Assembly (NCBI GenBank): GCA_949130495.1
Contig: OX422216.1
Span: 367,684,605-367,748,604 of the forward strand
DNA: 64,000 nucleotides
Reading direction: 5' to 3'
DNA from: Sambucus nigra
Taxonomy: Eukaryota > Streptophyta > Magnoliopsida > Dipsacales > Adoxaceae
Each line of letters starts with the position of its first letter. The stretch's first letter is position 1. Of this stretch, positions 1-13,108 are shown in pieces. The notes beneath the pieces are model-generated. The model did not search any database. It had not been told where the DNA came from and saw only the letters and a program-made list of their open reading frames with translations. The position numbers were made by a program, and so were the translations under genes.

Positions 1-1526
1 GGATAGAGTCCATGAGTGTTACGTAGTGAGTTGGAATAATCCCTCAAATTAAAATTAGAGACGAACCGTTATATGCGATAACTAATAATGTGAAAATAAG
101 GATAAATTTCGTGATTATGGGTTATGAGATGAACCTAAATTGATATGATAAAGGTAGTATATTTATATGACAGTGTGTATGCATATATTGTATACATGTG
201 AAAATCATGCCCGCGCTACTTGCTATCCCTGAGGTTACCGCGCTGGGACAGTCTTATCTCGATGGGACCTTTATGGGGGATATTGACTCGTACCCTAGAA
301 GATAGATATCCTTGGTACAGGCTATCTGATCGATGGTCAGACGGTCCTAAGAGACGGGAGGGTATGTACTGACCTCTTAGAGACTTGGAATCTATGCTTC
401 GCCTCAATATTGTTTGTGTATGTGTTTATACAATTCGAGAGTGATTCCGAACTTGTATTTCTCTTAGTACGAGTGATACGGGGATTGGATAGCAGAGTAT
501 GCCCGCACCATAATTTTTATGTGGGGTGCTGTTAGAATATATATATTATACGAGTATTTAATATATATATTAAATTCTGAAATTTAAAATTTCATACTGT
601 GCTTATTGAAAGTAAGAAATGAATAATGACTCCAATTTGGAAATACTTGATCTGAAAAGGGTAATGTGAAACTTTATTAGCAAGTAAGGTTTATATGAGA
701 ACTTTGTGATCAAATGAAATTATCCTCTTAAACAATTAAATTGTTCAATTTTAAATCTTACAAATAACCTAAGATAAGTTAAACCGTTGGGAAGGTTAGT
801 ACGATAGGCGTGCACATTAGAAGAGAGGTGAGAATTTCTCAAGGGAGTGCCGCACTAATATGTTGTTGCATTGGCCTCTAAACATTTTAAATACTTGATA
901 GACACATTTTAAATCATTTACGCTATCGGGCTCTGACCCGTTTCCATTTCCTTTTTCTCTCTTGTATATATGTGTATATATTACAGGTGCCCAGCCACAT
1001 GGGCGTCTTGCATAGGATCCTTTGGAAGGAATGTGCTGCAGCTTAGGTGGGAGTTCCAGGCCTCTTGCTTAGACGACTTCGTTTATTTGATTCCACTCTT
1101 ATCATATTTATTCAGTTGGGCATGTGTCGCCTGTTTCCATTATCCAGTTTTTTATTGGACATTGTGACTCATTTATTTCCAGTATTTTATTCTTTGGGAT
1201 TTATTATTGTCAGGATGTTTTCATTTGAGTATTAAATGTTGGATTCATTTAGTTGAATGTTTAATTATTGGATGGTTTGTTCCAGTATGGTTGTTGTGTG
1301 ATTCTTTAATATTGAATTATGTAAAGATTTAAATCTTGGTTTATAAAATAAAATTTGGAAAATAATGTCTGAAAACGGTTTGACACTTAGCTTAATTATT
1401 TAGGGTGTTTAAATTGGAGAAGTTGTTTTTTTTCGACAGTGATGCTAAGAATGAACCAACTGTTCACCTTGATTTTAATTTAATAAAGGAGTGATCGCCC
1501 GGTATTTAATTAGGCGGGGTGTCACA
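1..1526 (+). mobile_element. 3' part of a gypsy-type LTR, 5' end outside window
   Basis: Reverse-complementing the right end (GGCGGGGTGTCACA at 1513-1526) gives a match to the left ends of the minus-strand LTRs at 44374, 56261 and 62739, which begin TG(T/A)GACACC(A/C)CGCC. The phrase 'cgggctctgacccgttt' at 927-943 is the reverse complement of 'aaacgggtcagagcccg' at 56738 and 63233, and the 'gtgcccagccacatgggcgtc' area near 988 matches the cognate areas of those LTRs. It is therefore a relative of that LTR family in the opposite orientation. No coding capacity was seen. Whether it is a 5', 3' or solo LTR is not decided by the window. Confidence 0.72.
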
Positions 1527-1691
1527 CCCTATGTGCTTTCACATTATGGAGCCTTAGATTGATGAAATGTCGAACTCAGGTGCATCAGATGGGAAAAATT
1601 GGAATTTTAATACTTGGGAGGGATTTTATAAGGGTTTATGGGTTTCAATTGGGGTTGGAAGAGGAGGGGGTCTTCTTCCTCATATTTTTAG

Positions 1692-1755
<64 letters not shown>

Positions 1756-1817
1756 AGGATGTTTCATCTTCCCCAAATCCTCCCCACCATTGTTACACCA
1801 TGCCACCACCATACCTC
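1527..1817. other. Short spacer between LTR end and tandem array, with (CT)n
   Basis: This segment is not part of the array unit, because the other units have different sequence before 'cacattgtattacc'. It could be the first bases of the interior of the LTR element to its left: 'tatggagcc' at 1546 vaguely resembles a decayed tRNA-Met primer site. It contains a (CT)n run at 1697-1749. The open frames across it are made by the dinucleotide run and are not taken as genes. Confidence 0.45.
1697..1749. repeat. (CT)n microsatellite
   Basis: An uninterrupted CT run of about 26 repeats. Confidence 0.97.
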
Positions 1818-4800
1818 CACATTGTATTACCATATTTCACAAGTATTCCACCATATGTGAACATTATACACCCATTTCCATCATTGTTGTGCAAAGCTAC
1901 AAATTTATGGAGTTTTTTTGGGGGGGTTTTGAAGATGAAGATAAAAGATTTATGGAGTTTTGAAGAGTGATTTCTTATAGCTTTCATAAACACAAGCTTT
2001 GTGGAGCCAGGCAACCTCCTTAAGACCACCTTAGGAGGTGGGAGCTTCCGTCATCTTCTTCATTCTTTTATTTTTCTAGCTCCGTTTGAGGTGAAAAAAC
2101 TCTACTCTTTAGTATAAAAGCTCTATTTTCCCATGGTTTTAGTCATGTGGCCAGAGTTTATAAGAGTAGGATGCGTTTATAAGTTAAGAATAATAGTTCT
2201 TATGATTTGTAAAAATGGGTTTACGAAGGGTTTCAGTGGTTTTGAAAAGAAAGGAATATTTCAAGAAAAGTTGGTGTTTAAACGTTTTTATGAAATAGAA
2301 ATGTTAGGGACATTTTGTGAGAAAATATTTCCAATTTTTCTTATAGAAATAGGAATTTTTGTATAAATAGACGTTTACTTAAATTTCTAGAGAAATAAAA
2401 ATGTCATTAAGTTGAAAAACATGTTTATGCCAACATTGTGAAATTTCTATAGTAAATCACATGTTAGACCCATTTGATTGAATTTTGGATTTAAAATCCA
2501 TTTTCTCATGCACATAAACTTGGAATATTTTGAGGTTGAACATATAAACAAGTTTAACGAGGATTTTATTGGGTTTAAACATGAAATAAAGAAATTGGAA
2601 ATTTCATCCCTTAAGGTGAGTGAAAAAGGTATTGAAAGGGGTGATAAGTTTTTGGTTTTAAGACTACATAAATTGATAAAGAAAATGGTATTTTTCTTAT
2701 AAAGTAGTCTTATATGTTCAATAATTTATTTGAAAGGAAAGTAATGAAACAAAGATGTTTCCAACTTGAAATAAATTATATTTCAAAATGTCGAAGAAGT
2801 GTTAATGAGTTAAAAACACTTAATGAGTTAGTGTGGGTAACTTAGGGGTCTTTTGGGAAATAACACTTGTGATAATGGATAAAATGACAAGTTTGGAAAA
2901 AAATGGGCAAAATTATATATTTGCGTAAAGCAGAACATTTTTATGAAAAATATTTTTTTTAATTTTTTTTTATACAAGATGGTTCTAAATGAACTTTATT
3001 AGGGGATAAAATCAATGTTAGAGTAAAAGGGACAAGAAGTGATAATTTTTTAAGTGTTACACGAATTTGGGTGGAACTCCGAATTTTGGCTTCGGCCAGG
3101 AAATAAGAGAAAAAGGGAATAATGTGGACATGTTTAAATTGTTAAAACACATTAATAAGAACTCTAATGACACCACGATAACGAAGGAGGTCCTAGAGCC
3201 CTGGGGTGAAAGACTCAAAATCACTGACCAGAGCCTATGGTAGCATAGCCAACGGTGTGGAGCCGATTAAAGTATGAGAATATTGGAAGATTCTGAGAAA
3301 AAAATAATGAAAATGGAACAAGTCAAGAAATGGTTTGTGTGGTGAATATATGAAAAGACAACCTAACTTGAATGAATTAATAAATGTTTTGGTAAAGGAT
3401 AAACTCGACAAGTAAATGCAAAAAATTGATTAATGTTCATAAAGTAAAGGAATAGTAATGTGAAGTCGCTAAATGAGTAGTTAAGCAACCTAAAGAGGTT
3501 TAATGCATAATTAACACTAGGGTGTGTTTATAAAAGGGCTTTAAAGGAAAAATATGTACTTTCTAATATGATATTTCATGTGTTGAAATAGTGATTTCGA
3601 AAGAAAATACTAATGTGAATTGGTAGAAATAAATGGGTGATTTTGGAAAAAGAAATGATTTTACATAGACATGGTTTATTTGTTTTAAGTACTTAACAGG
3701 ATGTGTTTAATTGGTAATTAAAGGTCAAGTCAAGAAATGGGATTTCTTTTACAAGATTAAGGTAAATTAATAGGGGTAAACAACTTTTTTGGAATAAAAA
3801 TTGTTTCATGCATTAAAGTATATATGTGTATGTGTGTGTGTGTATAAATGGTACTTTCAAGTGCACGTAGATATAAAATGTTAGATTCTTCTTTCTTTCT
3901 TTCAATTCTATCCTACATTCTTGTAATTTTCCCACAAGAAATTCGGCTCATTCCCTCGTCTTTGTTATAACATGTTAGGTGATTCCTTATTTTGAGGACG
4001 TTATACAAGTAAGTATCCTTTTTAATTTGCGTTAGTAGCTTTGTATGATTGAATTTTTAGAACGCTTACCACGGGTCCCTCACATAGCTTGATTTGAAAT
4101 AGAAATCGCATGCTAAACAAGTGAGATATTAATTAAATAAAAGTGGACTGGTAACATTATTTAGGTTGTTTCATTGCACTTCATACCTAATGCTCGGGTC
4201 GGACTAGATTAACCACGGGTTACCCATAAATGTGAGTCGGGGCATTATAGATAAGGGTCAACACAATTACAAAGATATTACTCAACGAAATGTGGGTCAA
4301 TTCCACTCTAAGAAAGTTAATAAATAATCCCAGTCAAAGATAAAAACAAAATATGTGAATACCATGGTAACCTCAATATGCGTAATTATTAGAGTCTCCA
4401 AAATAAATTGTACTAATAATACCCTACTGATACTAACTCATATCACAATATTGAAATATAAACGCAAAACTATATATTTGAGTCTTGGTATTATTGGTAA
4501 GCTCTACCAATAAAGAGGATAGTTTAGCAAAATCCAAACAATATAAAAAATGTATCTCCTAGTCATGCAACTTGGATTACTACATCCTATCTCCCTTTAT
4601 AACACAATAAATTCATCCTAATCAACTCTATTCATCCATATTTATTCAAATTATATTAAGGTCCACCCTAGACCTAAGTCTCATAACACCTCGTTATCTC
4701 ATGACTCCTACAAAATGACACCCCATGTGTGGGACATAAAAAGATTGACAAGGACCCCCCCCCCCCCCCAATAAACTTTTGTCTAACCCAGTTGGTTGCC

Positions 4801-5286
4801 AAAATCTAATGGGTGAAGGACCATAACCCAAGCATATATGAACCTCACATAAGAGATTTTGTTGATCCACAACTGATAATTTTAATAGAGGTGATACAAG
4901 CTAATCCACCCTTTTGATCAATAGAGAGTTTAACCCTAACTCCCCATCATAATAATAGCAAAGGGATGCAGATATCAATTTGTGAGAGTTCCTAAAATAT
5001 ACATAGTACATATAATACCTACATGAAGGTATCACCGAACTCAATGTGATACCTCAGACCTTGGGATACATATATGATCCAAGGGCACCCAAAATAACTC
5101 ACACATAGTATAACCATATGCCATAGCATTGCACATTTGAAATTACAATAGGAAACCATTAAATCCCATCCCCAATCATCGTATTGAATCTACGCACTTA
5201 TGAGCTCTAGACACTCCATCTACAATTGTACCCATACTTTAATATAATACAGAAGGGTATCACTAATTACTCACTTCACATAGCTA
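1818..5286 (+). repeat. Tandem array unit 1 (3469 bp)
   Basis: Begins 'cacattgtattacc' and ends 'cacttcacatagcta', directly joined to the next copy. It is collinear with units 2-4: the AACCTCCTTAAGG hairpin-like block near 2015, 'aatagacgtttact' near 2365, 'ggagccctggggtgaaag' near 3190, 'gtcggggcattataga' near 4240, and a C-run at 4747. The part around 3190-4254 is also collinear with the diverged copy at 36917-37983, so the unit contains an LTR-like segment ending at 'gggcattata'. It encodes no recognisable protein. A 74-codon open frame at 2478-2702 is shared only with unit 2 and does not show a protein-like substitution pattern. Confidence 0.85.
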
Positions 5287-8200
5287 CACATTGTATTACC
5301 GTATTTCACAAGTATTCCACCATACGTGAACTTTATATATCCATTTCCATCATTGTTGTGCAAAGCTACAAATTTATGGATTTTTTTTTTTTTTTCGGGG
5401 GGGGGGGGTATTGAAGATGAAGATAGAAGATTTATGGAGTTTTGAGGGGTGATTTCCTTTAGATTTCATGAAAACAAGCTTTATGGAGCTAGGAAACCTC
5501 CTTAAGGACACCTTAGGAGGTGGGGGTTGCCATCATAATCTTGATTCTTTTATTTTTGTAGCTCCATTTGAGATGGAAAAACTCTACTCTTTAGTATAAA
5601 AACTCTATTTTCCCCATAGTTTTAGTCACGTGGACAGAGTTTATAAGTGTAGGATGCATTTATAAGTTAAGAATGATAGTTCTTATGATTTGTTAAAATG
5701 GTTTTACAAAGGGTTTCAGTGGTTTTGAAAAAAAAGGCATATTTCAAGAAAACTTGGTGTTTAAACATTTTTATTCAATGAAAATGCTGGGGACATTTTA
5801 TGAGAAAATATTTTCAAATTTTCTTTTCGAAATAGGATTTTTTGTATAAATAGACGTGTACGCAAATTTCTAGAGAAATAAAAATGTCATTAGGTTGAAA
5901 AAGCATGTTTATTCCAATATTGTGAAATTTCTATAATAAAACACATGTTAGACACATTTGACAGAATTTTTGGATTTAAAATCCATCTTCTCATGCACAT
6001 AAACTTGGAGTATTTTGAGGTTGAACATATAAACAAGTTTAATGAGGATTTTATTGGGTTTAAACATGAAATAAAGAAATTAGAAATTCCAGCCATTAAG
6101 GTATGTGAAAAAGGTATTGAAAGGGGTGATAAGTTTATGGTTTTAAGACTACATGAATTAATAAAGAAAATTGTATTTTTCTTATAAAGCAATCTTATGT
6201 GTTCAATAATTTATTTGAAAGGAAATTAATGAAACAAAGATGTTTCCAACTTGAAAGAAATTACATTCCAGAATGTTAAAGAAGTGTTAATGGGTTAAAA
6301 ACACTTAATAAGTTAGTGTGAGTAAGTTAGGGGTGTTTTGGGAAATAACAATTCTGAAAATGGAAAAATTGACAAGTTTGGAAAAAAATGGGTAACATTA
6401 TTATTTTACGTAAAGAAAACATTTTTATGAAATATTTTTTTTTGAAAAATGTGTTAAACAAAATGTTTTTAAATGAACTTGATTTTGGGATAAAATTAAT
6501 GTTAGAGTAAAAGAGACAAGAAATGATGATTTTTAAAGTGTTACACGAATTGGGGTGGAACCCCGAATTTTGGCTTCAGTCATGAAATAAGAAAAAAGGG
6601 GAATAATTTGGACATTTTTAAATTGATAAAACACATTAATAAGAACTCTAATGACACCAAGATAACCAAGGAGGGCCCATATTCCAGGGTGAAAGACTCA
6701 AAATCACTGGCCAAAGCATATATTAGCATAGCCAACAGTGTGGAGCCCATTAAAGCATGAGAATATTGCAAGATTCTGAGAAAAAAATAATGAAAATGTG
6801 ACAAGTAAAGAAATGGTTTGTTTGGTAAATATATGAAAAGACAACCTAACTTAAATGAATTAATAAATGTTTTGGTAAAGGATAAACTAGACAAGTAAAT
6901 GCAAAAATTGATTAATGTCCATAAAGTAAAGGAATGGTAATGTGAAGTTGCTAAATGGGTAGTAAAGCAACCTAAAGAGGTTTAATGCATAATTAACACT
7001 AGGGTGTTCTTGTAAAATGTTATCAAAGGATAAATATGTATTTTCTAATATGGTATTTCATGTGTTGAAATAGTGATTTCCAAAGAAAATACTAACGTGA
7101 ATTCATAGAAATAAAGGGGTGATTTCGACAAAAGAAATGATTTTCCTTAAACGAAGTTTATTTTTTATAAGTACTTAACCGGATGTGTTTAATCGAGAAT
7201 TAAAGGTCTAGTCAAGAAATGGGATTTCTTTTACAAGTTTAAGGTCAATTAATCGGGGTAAACAACGTTTTTTGGAATAGAAATTGTTTTGTGCATTAAA
7301 ATATATATATATGGTAGTTGCAAGTGCACGTAGATATAACATGTTAGAGTCTTCTTTCTGTCGTTTGGTTCTATCCTACGTTCTTGTATTTTTCCCACTG
7401 GAAATTCCACTCATTCCCTCATCTTTGTTACGACATGTTGGGTGATTCCGTATTTTGAGGGCGTTATACAAGTATCCTTTTTATTTTTGCGTTAGTAGCT
7501 CTGTATGATTGATTTTCGAGAACGCTTCACATAAGTCCCTCACATACCTTGATTTGAGATAGAAATCGCATGCTAAACAAGTGAAATATTAATTAAATAA
7601 AAGTGGACTAGAAACATTATTTAGGTTATTTCATTGCATTTCATACTTGATGCTCGGGTTGGACCAGGTTGACCATGGGTTACCCATAAATTCAAGTCGG
7701 GGCATTATAGATAAGGGTCAACACAATTACAAAGATATTACTTAACAAAATATGCCACTCTAAGAAATTTAATAAAATAAACCCAATCGAAGATAAAAAT
7801 AAAATATGTGAATACCATAGTTTCCATTAGTATGCATAATGATTAGAGTCTCCTAAAGAAATTATATTAATAATACCCTACTGATACTAACTCATATCAC
7901 AATATTGTAATGTAACCGCAAAACTATATATTAGAGTCTTGGTATTATTGGTAATCCCTACCTATAAAGACGATAGTTTAGGAAAATCCAAACAATGTAA
8001 AAAATGTATCTCCTACTCATTCTACTAGGATTACTACATCCTATATCCCTTTATAACACCATCCAATAATCCTACTCAAATCTATTCATCCATATTTATT
8101 CAAATTATATTAAGGTTCACCCTAGACCTAAGTGTCATAACACCTCATTATCTCACGACTCCTATAAAACCACACCCCATGCGTGGGACAAAAAAAGATT

Positions 8201-8731
8201 GACAAGGACCCCCTCAATACACTTTTGTCTAACCCAGCTTGTTGCCAAAATCTAATGGGTAAAGGACCATAACCCAAGCATATATGAACCTCATACAAGA
8301 TATTTCTTGGTCCACAACTGATAATTTTAATAGAGGTGATACAAGCTAATCCACCCTTTTGATCTATAGAGAGTTTAACTCTAACTCCCCATCATAATAA
8401 TAACAAAGGGATGCACATATCAATTTGTGAGAGATCCTACAAGATACATAGTACATATACTACCTACATGAAGGTATAACCAAACTCAATGTGATACCTC
8501 AGACCCTTGGATACAGATGTGATCCAAGGTCACCCAAAATTACTCACACATAGTATAACAATATGCCATAGCATTCCACATTTGAAATTACAGTAGGAAA
8601 CCATTAAATCCCATCGCCAATCATCGTATAGAATCCACACACGTTTGAGATCTGGACGTTCCATTTATAATGGAACCCATAATTTAATATAATACAAAGG
8701 GACAATACTAATTACCCACTTCACATAGATA
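5287..8731 (+). repeat. Tandem array unit 2 (3445 bp)
   Basis: Head-to-tail copy of unit 1 with the same start and end phrases. It keeps the ~500 bp segment (about 5945-6450) that units 3 and 4 lack. It has its own T-run/G-run junction at 5381-5408. No gene is recognised; the 80-codon frame at 5945-6187 corresponds to the 74-codon frame in unit 1. Confidence 0.85.
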
Positions 8732-9339
8732 CACATTGTATTACGATATTTCACAAGTATTCCACCATATGTGAACATCATAAACCCATTTCCATCATTG
8801 TTGGGCAAAGCTACAAATTTATGTAGTTTTTTTTTTTTTTTTTTTTTTTTTGGGGGGGGGGGGGGGTCTTGAAGATGAAGATAGAATATTTATGGAGTTT
8901 TGAGGGGTGATTTCTTATAGCTTTCTTGAAGGCAAGCTTTGTAGAGCTAGGCAACCTCCTTAAGGCCACCTTAGGAGGTGGGGGCTGCCATCATCTTCTT
9001 TATTCTTTTACTTTTGTAGCTCCATTTGATGTGGAAAAACTCTACTCTTTAGTATAAAAACTCCATTTTCCTATAGTTTTAGTCATGTGGCCTGAGTTTA
9101 TAAGAGTAAGACACATTTATAAGTTAAGAATGGTAGTTCTTACAATTTGTAAAAATGGGTTTACAAAGGGCTTAAGTGGTTTTGAAAAAAAAAAAAGAAT
9201 ATTTCAAGAAAATTTGGTGTTTAAACATTTTATGAGAAAATATTTTAAAATTTTCTTATAGAAATGGGAATTTCTATATAAATAGACGTTTACTCAAATT
9301 TCTAGAGAAATAAAAATGTCATTCGCTTGAAAAGCATGT
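8732..9339 (+). repeat. Tandem array unit 3, first fragment
   Basis: The start of the third unit ('cacattgtattacg'), cut at 9339 by the copia insertion. It contains a T-run followed directly by a G-run at about 8827-8866. The last five bases, CATGT (9335-9339), are the target-site duplication of the copia element. Confidence 0.85.
9335..9339. repeat. Copia target-site duplication, left copy (CATGT)
   Basis: CATGT precedes the LTR terminus TGAAAAACG and recurs at 19164-19168 after the terminus GCTTCA. The uninterrupted site in unit 2 reads 'gaaaaagcatgtttattcc', which confirms the junction. Confidence 0.95.
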
Positions 9340-10453
9340 TGAAAAACGTTGCTAATGCCGTTTAATACAAGATTAAACTGTATAAGCAACTCCGAGATGT
9401 TTGTTGGAGAAACCCTTTTCTTTTGAAATTAAAAATTATAAACAACAAGGTGTGTTTACAAAAAAACTTATGTACGAGAGTAATTAAGACTTTGTAATCA
9501 GTTTTTAAAACTAAGACAGTTTCAAAAATTCAGCACACTTATAGACCGAGATGAGGAGATGAAGATAATCAACACACAGTTTTTAACGTGGTAAAACCTC
9601 TCCCAACAGAGGAAACATCCACGGTGACTTCTAAGTCACAAAAACAAAAATCCACTAAAAACAAATAATAGTTACAAACAATACAATATACATGCACACA
9701 AATCAACCTATTCTAAGTTTAGGAATATACCCCACTTGGTGTCCTTCTAACTTCTCATAGATCTGATTGTTGATGATGTTCTTCCAGTTTGATAACTTCC
9801 TTTGCTTTAGCTTCCTTATGTCGACTCAATGATCTTTGATCTTATACACAACACTTTCAGTGTAGTAGTGTGTTAAGTGTTTGTGAAGTGATTCCTATTC
9901 ACATGCATGAACTCACACACATTTAGATTTACAGACAGTCCTATAAAAATTACATATAAAGTCTATATGCTGTGATTTTGTTTTCTTTCTTTCTTACAGA
10001 ACTAAAAACCTTTTTGACCTTTAATATAACCCATATTCCATGGATATGTCGCTTCAAAATCGGTCAAGATCTTAATCAATCTCGGTTTTAAAAATATTTT
10101 TGAGATTGAAAATCTCCAAGTGTGAATCCAACTAGGTCAAGGTTAAGTTTCGTAAGAACAGAAACCATAAAACATTTTCAAAACCAAATCAGTAAAGATT
10201 TTCTTAAATCAAGTAAGAAATATGAAGATCTAGTGAAAATGTAACATGCAGAATGTAGATCTAAAGTTTCTATGAAAAAGAAACACAGATCTTCACACGA
10301 ATGTTTAAGTTGTAAACAAGATCAAGGACAAAGAGGTTACAGCTTCAAATGAACAAACCACTCTCTCTAAAACACTCAAGGTTGTGTTTGGGGTTAGGTG
10401 TATACGAAGGTTTGATTCAGAAAAAAGAAGTGTTTAGGGTTAGGGTTTGGTTT

Positions 10454-10540
10454 TTGGCTAACAGTTTTCCCTTTCTCTCTCTTCTCTCTTTTCTTTTCTC
10501 TCTTCTCTCTCACTTCTCTCTTCTCTCTATTTTTTTTCAG
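10454..10540 (-). repeat. GA-rich (CT-rich on +) tract in copia LTR leader
   Basis: A run of CTCTCTT-type repeats, which reads GA-rich in the element's transcript just downstream of the TATA box. The cognate lies near 18340-18410. The lysine/glutamate/arginine-rich open frame here is a by-product of the GA repeat, and in both LTRs its ATG lies upstream of the TATA box. Confidence 0.8.
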
Positions 10541-10586
10541 AAATGACGAATGCCCAAAAGTCTTGAAAGTCTGAGAAGTGGGGGGG

Positions 10587-10595
10587 TTTATATAG
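10587..10595 (-). promoter_or_regulatory. TATA box of copia 3' LTR
   Basis: Minus-strand CTATATAAA ('tttatatag' on +) in a C-rich context, about 0.7 kb from the right LTR edge. The same site is present in the other LTR. Confidence 0.65.
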
Positions 10596-11302
10596 GGGTG
10601 AGGGAAGGTTTTGGAAATGCGCATGGAATCAATGGCTGAGATTAAGTCATCCTACAATTGACTTGATCTAAGGGTTATAAAACAGCGGCGGTTAAGATGA
10701 TTGTGATTGGTTCATAGATATAGCACCAGGATTGACTAAAAACACATGCAGTCCATCGATTAAGAATGATCCAACGTTCAGCAATGCACCAGGCAATCCT
10801 CTCACATAAGAAACACAAATTGAAGCATCAGGAGGATGACAAGTGTAGGCGTGTGATAGGTGTTCAAACGCGCGTCAAACTGAATTACAAAGCATCACCC
10901 TGAAGTCTCTAGCGCTTTTATATTCTACCCAACCAAACAATTCAATGAAAACTGAAGTTTTTAAAATAGAAATATTAACCCCACAAATTTTATAACCACA
11001 TTTTATTAATGAAAACATTTATTAAAAAAATGTTTAAAAATTCCCAAAAAATAATTAAAACCACATTTTAAGGGGAATTAATCACACAATCAATTTTAAG
11101 CAATATATACACATGTATGAACTTCTAAATGTGTGTAGTGTGATTCAATTTATACCTTCATGGATCATTGAAGAGAATTAGAGAGATAAGTTCTGAGGCT
11201 TTTTGGATTCTAGGATGGACAACCAATTTTGTCACTATTTCCAAACTAGATGAACACTTATACAGTATAGACTTAAGCATGTCAAAGGTATAAGGTGCTT
11301 CA

Positions 11303-11314
11303 TTCTCCCCCTTT
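11303..11314 (-). other. Copia polypurine tract
   Basis: Minus strand AAAGGGGGAGAA lies directly next to the inner edge of the 3' LTR, the expected site of plus-strand priming. Confidence 0.88.
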
Positions 11315-11622
11315 GGAAATATGAGACAAAATCTCCTTTGAGTTAGCTTAAAACTCATAGGGAACCAAAAAATAAAACCTAGTTCTATACAAAAGATACT
11401 ATCTACCCATTTCCTAGAAAGTCAAAAATTACATAACTCAACTATTTACAAAATTTTACACTAGAAATGGTAGACAATCAGTAGAAGAGATTCCTGCAAA
11501 TATGTACACTAAAATCAAGCAGTTTAGATGAAATGTGAACAAAACATTGAACTCATAAAACTCAAATTTCTCCCCCATTTTGTCTCAAATGGACAAAGGG
11601 TAAAACTTAAAGTCTTAAGAGT
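11315..11622 (-). other. Non-coding stretch between copia pol and polypurine tract
   Basis: About 310 bp with no convincing coding region. SIRE-type elements can carry an envelope-like frame here; none is visible in this copy. Confidence 0.6.
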
Positions 11623-11884
11623 TTAATCAGCGCATACCATACCTATAGAATTTCGCAAATACAGAAATCTGTTATAGTCTAGAGGTTTAGTGAACATGTC
11701 TACAAGTTGCAGATCAGTAGGCAGGTAATGAACTTCTAATTCCTTAGTTTCAACAAGTTCGCGTATGAAATGATGTCTTATTTTAATATGCTTAGTTCGC
11801 GAGTGTTGAACCGGGTTTTTAGATATGTTAATGGCGCTTTAATTGTCACAATACAATTGTAATTGATCTTCTTTAATCCCATAA
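11623..11884 (-). pseudogene. Copia RNase H C-terminal part, frameshifted
   Basis: This is the end of the pol polyprotein, out of frame with the preceding part: a one-base shift near 11885 puts a TGA after 'WIKQMIK'. In the shifted frame the strand reads DYGIKEDQLQLYCDN, then a TAA stop, then SAINISKNPVQHSRTKHI, the usual copia RNase H ending with its catalytic Asp (YCDN). It finishes LDYNRFLYLRNSIGM...AD before a natural TAA at 11623-11625. The internal TAA most likely replaces the Gln that usually follows YCDN (CAA to TAA). Confidence 0.85.
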
Positions 11885-13099
11885 TCACTTAATCATCTGT
11901 TTTATCCATAACAATTGAGCACAGCAACTTCCTGCTGCTATATATTCGGACTCAGCCGTAGATAAAGATGTGCAATTCTGTTTTTTACTACTCCAACCAA
12001 CTAAATTATTGCCGACATAATACCAGGCACCTGATGTACTTTTACTATCATCAGTACACCCGGCCCAATCAGCATCAGTATACCCTATGATAGTACTACA
12101 GGTATCATTAGTGTACCTAAGTCTAAGATTGAGAGTGCCTTTTATGTACTTTATTATACGTTTTACACACAATAAATGGCTCTCTTTAGGGTTATTCTGG
12201 TAACGAGCACACAGACATACAGCATACATTATGTCTGGTCGTGAGGCAGTTAGATAGAGTAGGCTACCAATCATACTACGATAGAGTGTGGAATCAACTG
12301 ACTTACCATTTTCATCTTTACATAATTTAACAGTAGTACTCATAGGCGTTATGGCAACTTTAGCATTATCTAAACCAAATTTCTTAACAAGATCTAAGGC
12401 ATACTTAGTTTGAGAGACAAATAGACCATCAAAATTCTGTTTCACTTGAAATCCTAAGAAAAGTTGTAGCTCCCCCATAAGGGACATGTGAAACTCCTTA
12501 TGCATAATAGCAGAAAAAGATTTAACTTCAGAGTTTGAAGTCAACCCGAAAATGATGTCGTCTACATAGACTTGGGCTATAATAATGTTTTTGTCAAAAT
12601 GTTTGACAAAGAGGGTCTGGTCATTTCCTCCTCTCTTAAAACCCTTATCCAACAAAAATTTGGAAAGGCGTTCATACCAAGCTCTAAGAGCTTGTTTTAA
12701 GCCATACAAAGACTTTTTTAGATGAAAGACATGGTTAGGGTATTTAGGGTCAATGAACCCTTTGGGTTGTTCTACATATGTTTCTTCGGACAGGATTCCA
12801 TTGAGGAAAGCAGATTTGACATCCATTTGATAAAGTGTGGATTTTAAGTGACACGCTATGGCGAAAAGAAGTCGAACAGATTCAAGATGAGTGATAGGGG
12901 AAAATGTCTCCCTGAAATCTATCCCTTCTATTTGAGAGTAGCCTTGAGTAACTAGTCTAGCTTTGTTTCTAAGGATTACCCCATTTTCATCAGATTTGTT
13001 CTTAAAAATCCAACGTGTCCCAATAACATTTTTGTTTTGAGGCCGCGGTACAAGATACCAGACATCGTGAATGACAAATTTTAAAAGTTCTTCCTGCAT
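11885..13099 (-). pseudogene. Copia reverse transcriptase plus start of RNase H
   Basis: A 404-codon open stretch of the former pol polyprotein. It opens in the RT-connection region (MQEELLKF..WYLVPRP). RT follows, with KARLVTQGYSQ, the DVKSAFLNG block carrying the first catalytic Asp, LKKSLYGLKQA, and the polymerase motif YVDDIIFG near residue 185. The RNase H domain begins in the last ~100 residues (DWAGCTDDSKSTSGA, SLSTAESEYIA with its acidic residues). It makes cDNA from element RNA and degrades the RNA template in the virus-like particle. The stretch is separated from the integrase part by one in-frame TAG (13109-13111) at a position where this family normally has Trp. It ends at a TGA created by a frameshift. 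Confidence 0.95.
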
Positions 13100-13108
13100 A
13101 GCAGAAAT

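Larger units (their letters stand above)
9340..11302 (-). repeat. Copia 3' LTR (left copy, 1963 bp)
   Basis: Runs from TGAAAAACGTTGC to GGTGCTTCA and is collinear with 17210-19163. It carries a minus-strand TATA box near 10587-10595, a GA-rich leader and telobox-like AAACCCTAA repeats near 10436-10452. Confidence 0.96.

Noticed and set aside
2478..2702. 74-80 codon frame kept in array units 1 and 2 (second copy 5945-6187)
   Set aside because: By eye, differences between the copies are mostly amino-acid-changing, units 3 and 4 lack it, and no domain is recognised. The DNA similarity of the repeat explains it.
10436..10452. Telomere-like 'tttagggttagggtttgg'
   Set aside because: Only two to three copies, inside both copia LTRs; a telobox-type promoter/leader motif is more likely than an interstitial telomere.
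10394..10624. 76-codon Lys/Glu/Arg-rich frame in the copia LTRs (also 18264-18485)
   Set aside because: It is produced by the GA repeat of the leader, and its ATG lies upstream of the TATA box in both LTRs, so it would not be translated from the element RNA.
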